From Novosphingobium rosa NBRC 15208 (GTDB lineage Bacteria; Pseudomonadota; Alphaproteobacteria; Sphingomonadales; Sphingomonadaceae), in contig NZ_BCZE01000041.1 of the NCBI RefSeq assembly GCF_001598555.1, positions 1 to 64,000 of the forward strand: a DNA stretch of 64,000 bases, in the 5' to 3' direction. Each line of letters starts with the position of its first letter. The first letter of the stretch is position 1. This document shows positions 60,679 through 64,000 of the stretch, one piece after another. The translations under genes were made by a program, and so were the position numbers. The notes beneath the pieces were generated by a model. That model saw only the letters and a list, made by a program, of their open reading frames with translations. It was not told the origin of the DNA and did no database searches.

Positions 60679-63084
60679 ATGGCAAGGTCCACCTCTCGCA
60701 TGCGCGCGGCTCGCCGCGTTGCCGCGACCACGATTACCTCCACGGCGCTTCTGCTGCCCGCTGCCGCATGGGCACAATGCTCGGCCAGCGGCTCTAACGT
60801 CACCTGCTCGGGCACCTCGACGTCCTACACCTACACGGGCACGTCGGCCGCCAACATCACCGTGAATTCGGGCGCCACCGTCACCGCGCCGCTGACGGCG
60901 GCCGTTTCGGGCTCCACGCTGACCAACGCCGGCACCATCAGCAACACCGCCGCCGCCGGCGGCGTTGTGCTGGGTGACAGCGCCACCGTCACCAACAACG
61001 GCACGATCACCTCGACGGGCACCACCAGCGGCGCGACCGCCATCACCGTGGGCGCCAACAGCACGGTGACCAACAATGGCTCGCTGACCGCCACCGCGGG
61101 CACGCCCGCCGTGAACTTCACCGGCGTGAACGGCAAGTTCGTCAACAATGCGGCGGCCACGGCTGCCGTGACCGGCACCATCCAGTTCGGCACGAATTCG
61201 GGCAGCAACCGCGCCTCTTTCTCCAACAGCAACACCACCTACGGCATCACCGGTTCGGTCACCGCCTCGGGCAACATCGATGCCTATAACAACGGCATCT
61301 TCACCGGCAACTTCCAGCAGTCGGCCGTGTCCGGCACCACGGTGACCTTCGTCAACGACACGTCGGGCACCTTCGCCGGCATCATCAACACCGGCAACGC
61401 CACCACGCTGACCAACAATGGCACGATGAGCCTGTATGGCACCACGGGCTTGGCCAGCGCCCTGGGCACGCTGCAGGACGCCAACTCGACGCTGACAAAC
61501 AACGGCACGCTCTACATCGGCACGCAGGCCGCGCCGACGCAGGCCACCGTCTACGGCAATGTCGTGCTCAACAGCGGCAGCACGCTGAACATCGCCGTCG
61601 CCTCGGCGGGGGCCTCGCTGCCCACCGCTGGCACCAGCTACAGCCAGCTCTACGCCTCCAACGCCAGCGGCGCGCTGGCCAGCGGCGGCAACATCACGCT
61701 GGGCGGCACGCTGAACGTCAATGTGGCGGCGGGCTTCTACTCCACCGGCTCGAAGTACAATCTGCTGCTGGCCGACAAGTCGATCACCGGCAGCTTCTCG
61801 ACGGTGAACGCCACCACCACGGTGACCACCAGCACCACCGACAGCTCGGGCGTGACCACCACGACCACCTCGTCCAACCCGCTGGCCTTCGTGACCTTCT
61901 CGACCGGCAGCGTCGTGACGCTGGGCACCCAGCAGGCCTATCAGGTCACCGCCACCCACCTGCTCTATTCCGACGTGATGAAGGCAGCGGGCGCCACCAC
62001 CAATCAGCTGGCCGTGGCCAAGGGCCTCGATCCGCTGATCACCACCGCCACCAATGCGGTGAACAGCTCCACCTCGGATCCGTCGGTCACGCTGCTCTCG
62101 ATGGTCGACGTGATGGACACCACGCAGGCCAAGGTGTTCTTCGACACGGTCTCGCCTGAAGGCTACTATGGCTACGCCACCGCGCTGCGCGATCAGGCGA
62201 ACTCCTTCGCGCGCACCGTCGATCTGCGCATGAACGACCAGAACTCCAACCATCCCGAGGATGGCTGGTGGATGACCGGCCAGGGCCAGTTCCAGGTCGG
62301 CGGCATCAAGGACACGTCCAAGGGCTTCAAGACCAAGGACAATCTGTTCGGCTTCTCCGCCGGTTACGACCTTTCCGGCCCCAACCACGTGATCGGTCTG
62401 GCCTTCAACGCCAGCTTCGATTCGCTGACCTTCGGCGCCAACAACCTGACCGGCACCAACCGCGATCTGGCGATCGCCGCCTATGCCGCCCAGAACTTCG
62501 GCAAGCTGCGTCTGTCGGGTCAGCTGGCCTATAACTACGGCCACCTGAGCGCGACCCACATCGCCACCATCGGCTCCTACTCGACCACGGCCAATGCCAG
62601 CGCCAGCGAAGGCCTGTTCAAGGCCACCGCCAATCTGGGCTACAACATCGAGGCCGGCGGCTACAAGCTGACCCCCTTCGTGGGCATCGACTTCAACAAG
62701 GGCCAGGTGAACAGCTTCACCGAGCAGAACGCGGGCGCCGCCGACCTCACCGTCGGCAGCATCAAGGCCGACCGCACCGACGCGCTGGCCGGCATCAGCC
62801 TGACGCGCAACAAGGGCATCTTCCGCCCCTATGCGCGCTTCGCCTATCGCCGCAAGGTCGGCGGCGGCGACAACAACATCATCAACGCCTATTTCGACAG
62901 CGATCCCAACACCGCCTTCCAGGTGACCGCTCTGGCCACCGGCAAGAGCGAGTATGACGCCAACCTCGGCGTCAACTGGGTCTTCGACGACGCCGGTGCG
63001 CTCTTCGTCGGCTATCAGGGCACGATGCGCGAGAACAAGTACAGCGCCCACGGCATCAATCTGGGCATCCGCCTGGAGTTCTGA
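60679..63084 (+). CDS. Autotransporter-type outer-membrane protein
   Basis: An 801-aa protein. It has a signal peptide (ARRVAATTITSTALLLPAAAWA) and a passenger made of degenerate strands rich in Thr, Asn, Ser and Gly (repeated GT-x-TNNGT/S type turns such as VTNNGTITSTG, LTNNGTMSLYG), consistent with a beta-helix adhesin. From about residue 520 comes a C-terminal autotransporter beta-barrel domain (DGWWMTGQGQFQVGG ... HGINLGIRLEF with terminal Phe). The function of the passenger is unknown: adhesion or biofilm matrix are typical. No ribosome binding site stands out. A terminator follows. Confidence 0.88.
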   Translation: MARSTSRMRAARRVAATTITSTALLLPAAAWAQCSASGSNVTCSGTSTSYTYTGTSAANITVNSGATVTAPLTAAVSGSTLTNAGTISNTAAAGGVVLGDSATVTNNGTITSTGTTSGATAITVGANSTVTNNGSLTATAGTPAVNFTGVNGKFVNNAAATAAVTGTIQFGTNSGSNRASFSNSNTTYGITGSVTASGNIDAYNNGIFTGNFQQSAVSGTTVTFVNDTSGTFAGIINTGNATTLTNNGTMSLYGTTGLASALGTLQDANSTLTNNGTLYIGTQAAPTQATVYGNVVLNSGSTLNIAVASAGASLPTAGTSYSQLYASNASGALASGGNITLGGTLNVNVAAGFYSTGSKYNLLLADKSITGSFSTVNATTTVTTSTTDSSGVTTTTTSSNPLAFVTFSTGSVVTLGTQQAYQVTATHLLYSDVMKAAGATTNQLAVAKGLDPLITTATNAVNSSTSDPSVTLLSMVDVMDTTQAKVFFDTVSPEGYYGYATALRDQANSFARTVDLRMNDQNSNHPEDGWWMTGQGQFQVGGIKDTSKGFKTKDNLFGFSAGYDLSGPNHVIGLAFNASFDSLTFGANNLTGTNRDLAIAAYAAQNFGKLRLSGQLAYNYGHLSATHIATIGSYSTTANASASEGLFKATANLGYNIEAGGYKLTPFVGIDFNKGQVNSFTEQNAGAADLTVGSIKADRTDALAGISLTRNKGIFRPYARFAYRRKVGGGDNNIINAYFDSDPNTAFQVTALATGKSEYDANLGVNWVFDDAGALFVGYQGTMRENKYSAHGINLGIRLEF

Positions 63085-63105
63085 TCCGGCCTAACTTGTT
63101 ACGAT

Positions 63106-63137
63106 CAGGGGCGACGCCGCAAGGCGCCGCCCCTTTT
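63106..63137 (+). terminator. Intrinsic terminator after the autotransporter
   Basis: AGGGGCG-a-CGCC pairs with GGCG-CCGCCCCT around GCAA, followed by TTTTGC, 22 nt after the stop codon. Confidence 0.8.
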
Positions 63138-63325
63138 GCATAAGGCATCTTGGCCCCCATTTGCGTGACAGCGCCCCTGTCATCATCGCGCCATAAGACG
63201 CGCGTTTGCCATCGCCCCGTCACATCACCGTCGCTTTTTCCCGCCCCTCTGTCACAGAGGGTTCACGCGATGGACGCTGCCCTGTCACATCCCCCTGCTA
63301 ACCCATGGGGATCAGGAGGAGCCCG

Positions 63326-64000
63326 ATGGCCGAGCCGCAGACTTCGCTTCAGTCCGCACCCAATACCCGTGGAAGCCGCCGCCTTTCCGTGCGGCTTGCC
63401 CGCGATACGCAGGATCTGGCCGCCGTGCAGCGCCTGCGCTGGCAGGTGTTCTTCACCGAGATGGGCGCGCATGCCGCGCATGACGCCCCCACCCCCGGCC
63501 TCGACTGCGACGCCTATGACGAAGTGTGCGACCACCTGCTGGTGATCGACGAAGGCGCGCCGGAAGACATGCAGGTCGTCGGCACCTACCGCCTGCTGCG
63601 CGAAAGCGTGGCCCGCCGCGCCGGTGGCTTCTATTCGGCGGGCGAGTTCGACCTCACGCCCCTGATCGCCAGCGCCCAGCCGGGCCGCGAGCTGCTCGAG
63701 CTGGGCCGCTCCTGCGTGCTGCCCGCCTATCGCACCAGCGCCACGATCCAGCTGCTGTGGCGCGGCATCGCCGATTACATCGGCCAGCATTCCATCGGCG
63801 CGCTCTTCGGCTGCGCCTCCTTCCCCGGCATCGACCCCGATGCCCATGCCGAGGCGCTGTCGTGCCTCGCCCACCACCACCTCGCGCCCGCCGAATGCCG
63901 CCCGGTGGTGAAGGACGGCGTGGCTCTGGAGCGCCTGCCGCGCGGCAGCTATGACGAGCGCCGCGCGCTGTTCCTGCTGCCGCCGCTGGTGAAGGGCTAT
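63326..64000 (+). CDS. olsB: OlsB-like N-acyltransferase, truncated by the window end
   Basis: At least 225 residues, still open at the last base. The sequence has the GNAT-type acyltransferase pattern of OlsB/hemolysin-like proteins: LRWQVFFTEMGAHAAHD, VCDHLLVIDE, VVGTYRLLR, ARRAGGFYSAGEFDL, LLELGRSCVLPAYRTSATIQLLWRG, ALFGCASFPGIDPDAHAEAL. These enzymes add 3-hydroxyacyl groups to ornithine, the first step of ornithine-lipid synthesis. The start at 63326 has AGGAGGA 5 nt upstream. Regulation by phosphate limitation is known for OlsB in rhizobia; CTGTCAC/CTGTCAT boxes occur upstream but not in a proper tandem. Confidence 0.88.
   Translation, partial: MAEPQTSLQSAPNTRGSRRLSVRLARDTQDLAAVQRLRWQVFFTEMGAHAAHDAPTPGLDCDAYDEVCDHLLVIDEGAPEDMQVVGTYRLLRESVARRAGGFYSAGEFDLTPLIASAQPGRELLELGRSCVLPAYRTSATIQLLWRGIADYIGQHSIGALFGCASFPGIDPDAHAEALSCLAHHHLAPAECRPVVKDGVALERLPRGSYDERRALFLLPPLVKGY

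Noticed and set aside
60610..63051. 813-aa minus-strand Gly/Ala/Val-rich open frame
   Set aside because: Antisense to the repetitive autotransporter gene; no start signal and no motif.

Overview
The window is high-GC alphaproteobacterial DNA, dense with genes on both strands. The gene content points to a sphingomonad, probably Novosphingobium or a close relative. Supporting this are a CrtZ carotenoid hydroxylase, two large TonB-dependent receptors, a stand-alone TonB C-terminal protein, a glycoside hydrolase locus, FucP-like and MHS transporters, and an OlsB-type acyltransferase. Genus is inferred from gene families, not from a marker gene. No rRNA, tRNA, CRISPR array, transposase or phage gene was seen.

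Layout. 1-6.5 kb: crtZ, leuC, a small membrane protein, leuD, an Fe-S/redox cluster (DUF1476, BolA, Grx4), a NUDIX hydrolase and a PilZ protein. 6.8-14.2 kb: gamma-glutamyltransferase, GNAT, a chemotaxis receptor, a TonB-domain protein and a DEAD-box helicase. 14.6-21 kb: HerA-like ATPase, FAD dehydrogenase, a MarR/MFS pair and folD. 21-28.8 kb: a secreted Cys protein, an OmpR/EnvZ-type two-component pair, a lipid kinase, a carbonic anhydrase/SulP pair and glutaminase. 29-36.8 kb: an MHYT-PAS-GGDEF-EAL protein, a FucP-like transporter and a TonB-dependent receptor. 37.4-38.9 kb: a fluoride riboswitch upstream of a CLC-F type antiporter. 39-43.6 kb: a zinc metallopeptidase, an outer-membrane barrel, a Pro/Ala-rich envelope protein and an rcnR-rcnA nickel/cobalt efflux pair. 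43.7-52.6 kb: a beta-glucoside utilisation locus with GH3, TonB receptor, LacI regulator, MFS and GH1. 52.7-64 kb: an MHS transporter, a UVR-motif protein, rpiA, catalase katE, an SDR/HxlR divergon, S-formylglutathione hydrolase, an autotransporter and a truncated OlsB-like gene.

The most unusual feature is a family of about 150-400 bp intergenic elements: eight complete copies and three half copies. Each has two terminal hairpins of the form GCGAGGG-loop-CCCTCGC followed inward by GCTCCC, arranged as terminal inverted repeats, and usually a central GCCGCAGGC/GCCTGCGGC palindrome. The hairpin tips vary between copies but stay self-complementary, and at least two other tip families occur (GCAGGGGG and GCAAAGGG). 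Copies sit within about 10-25 bp of stop codons, and a T-rich run follows the right-hand hairpin. They look like a non-autonomous REP/BIME-like family that may also act as bidirectional terminators. One copy carries about 200 bp of lower-GC cargo.

Local regulatory circuits can be read directly. Three TTGACATCGATGTCAA-type operators connect the LacI regulator to its receptor and its GH1 gene. A 16-bp palindrome lies on the start codon of the MarR gene. An 8-bp-armed palindrome sits between the SDR and HxlR genes. A C/G-tract operator precedes rcnA, and a fluoride aptamer precedes the CLC gene.
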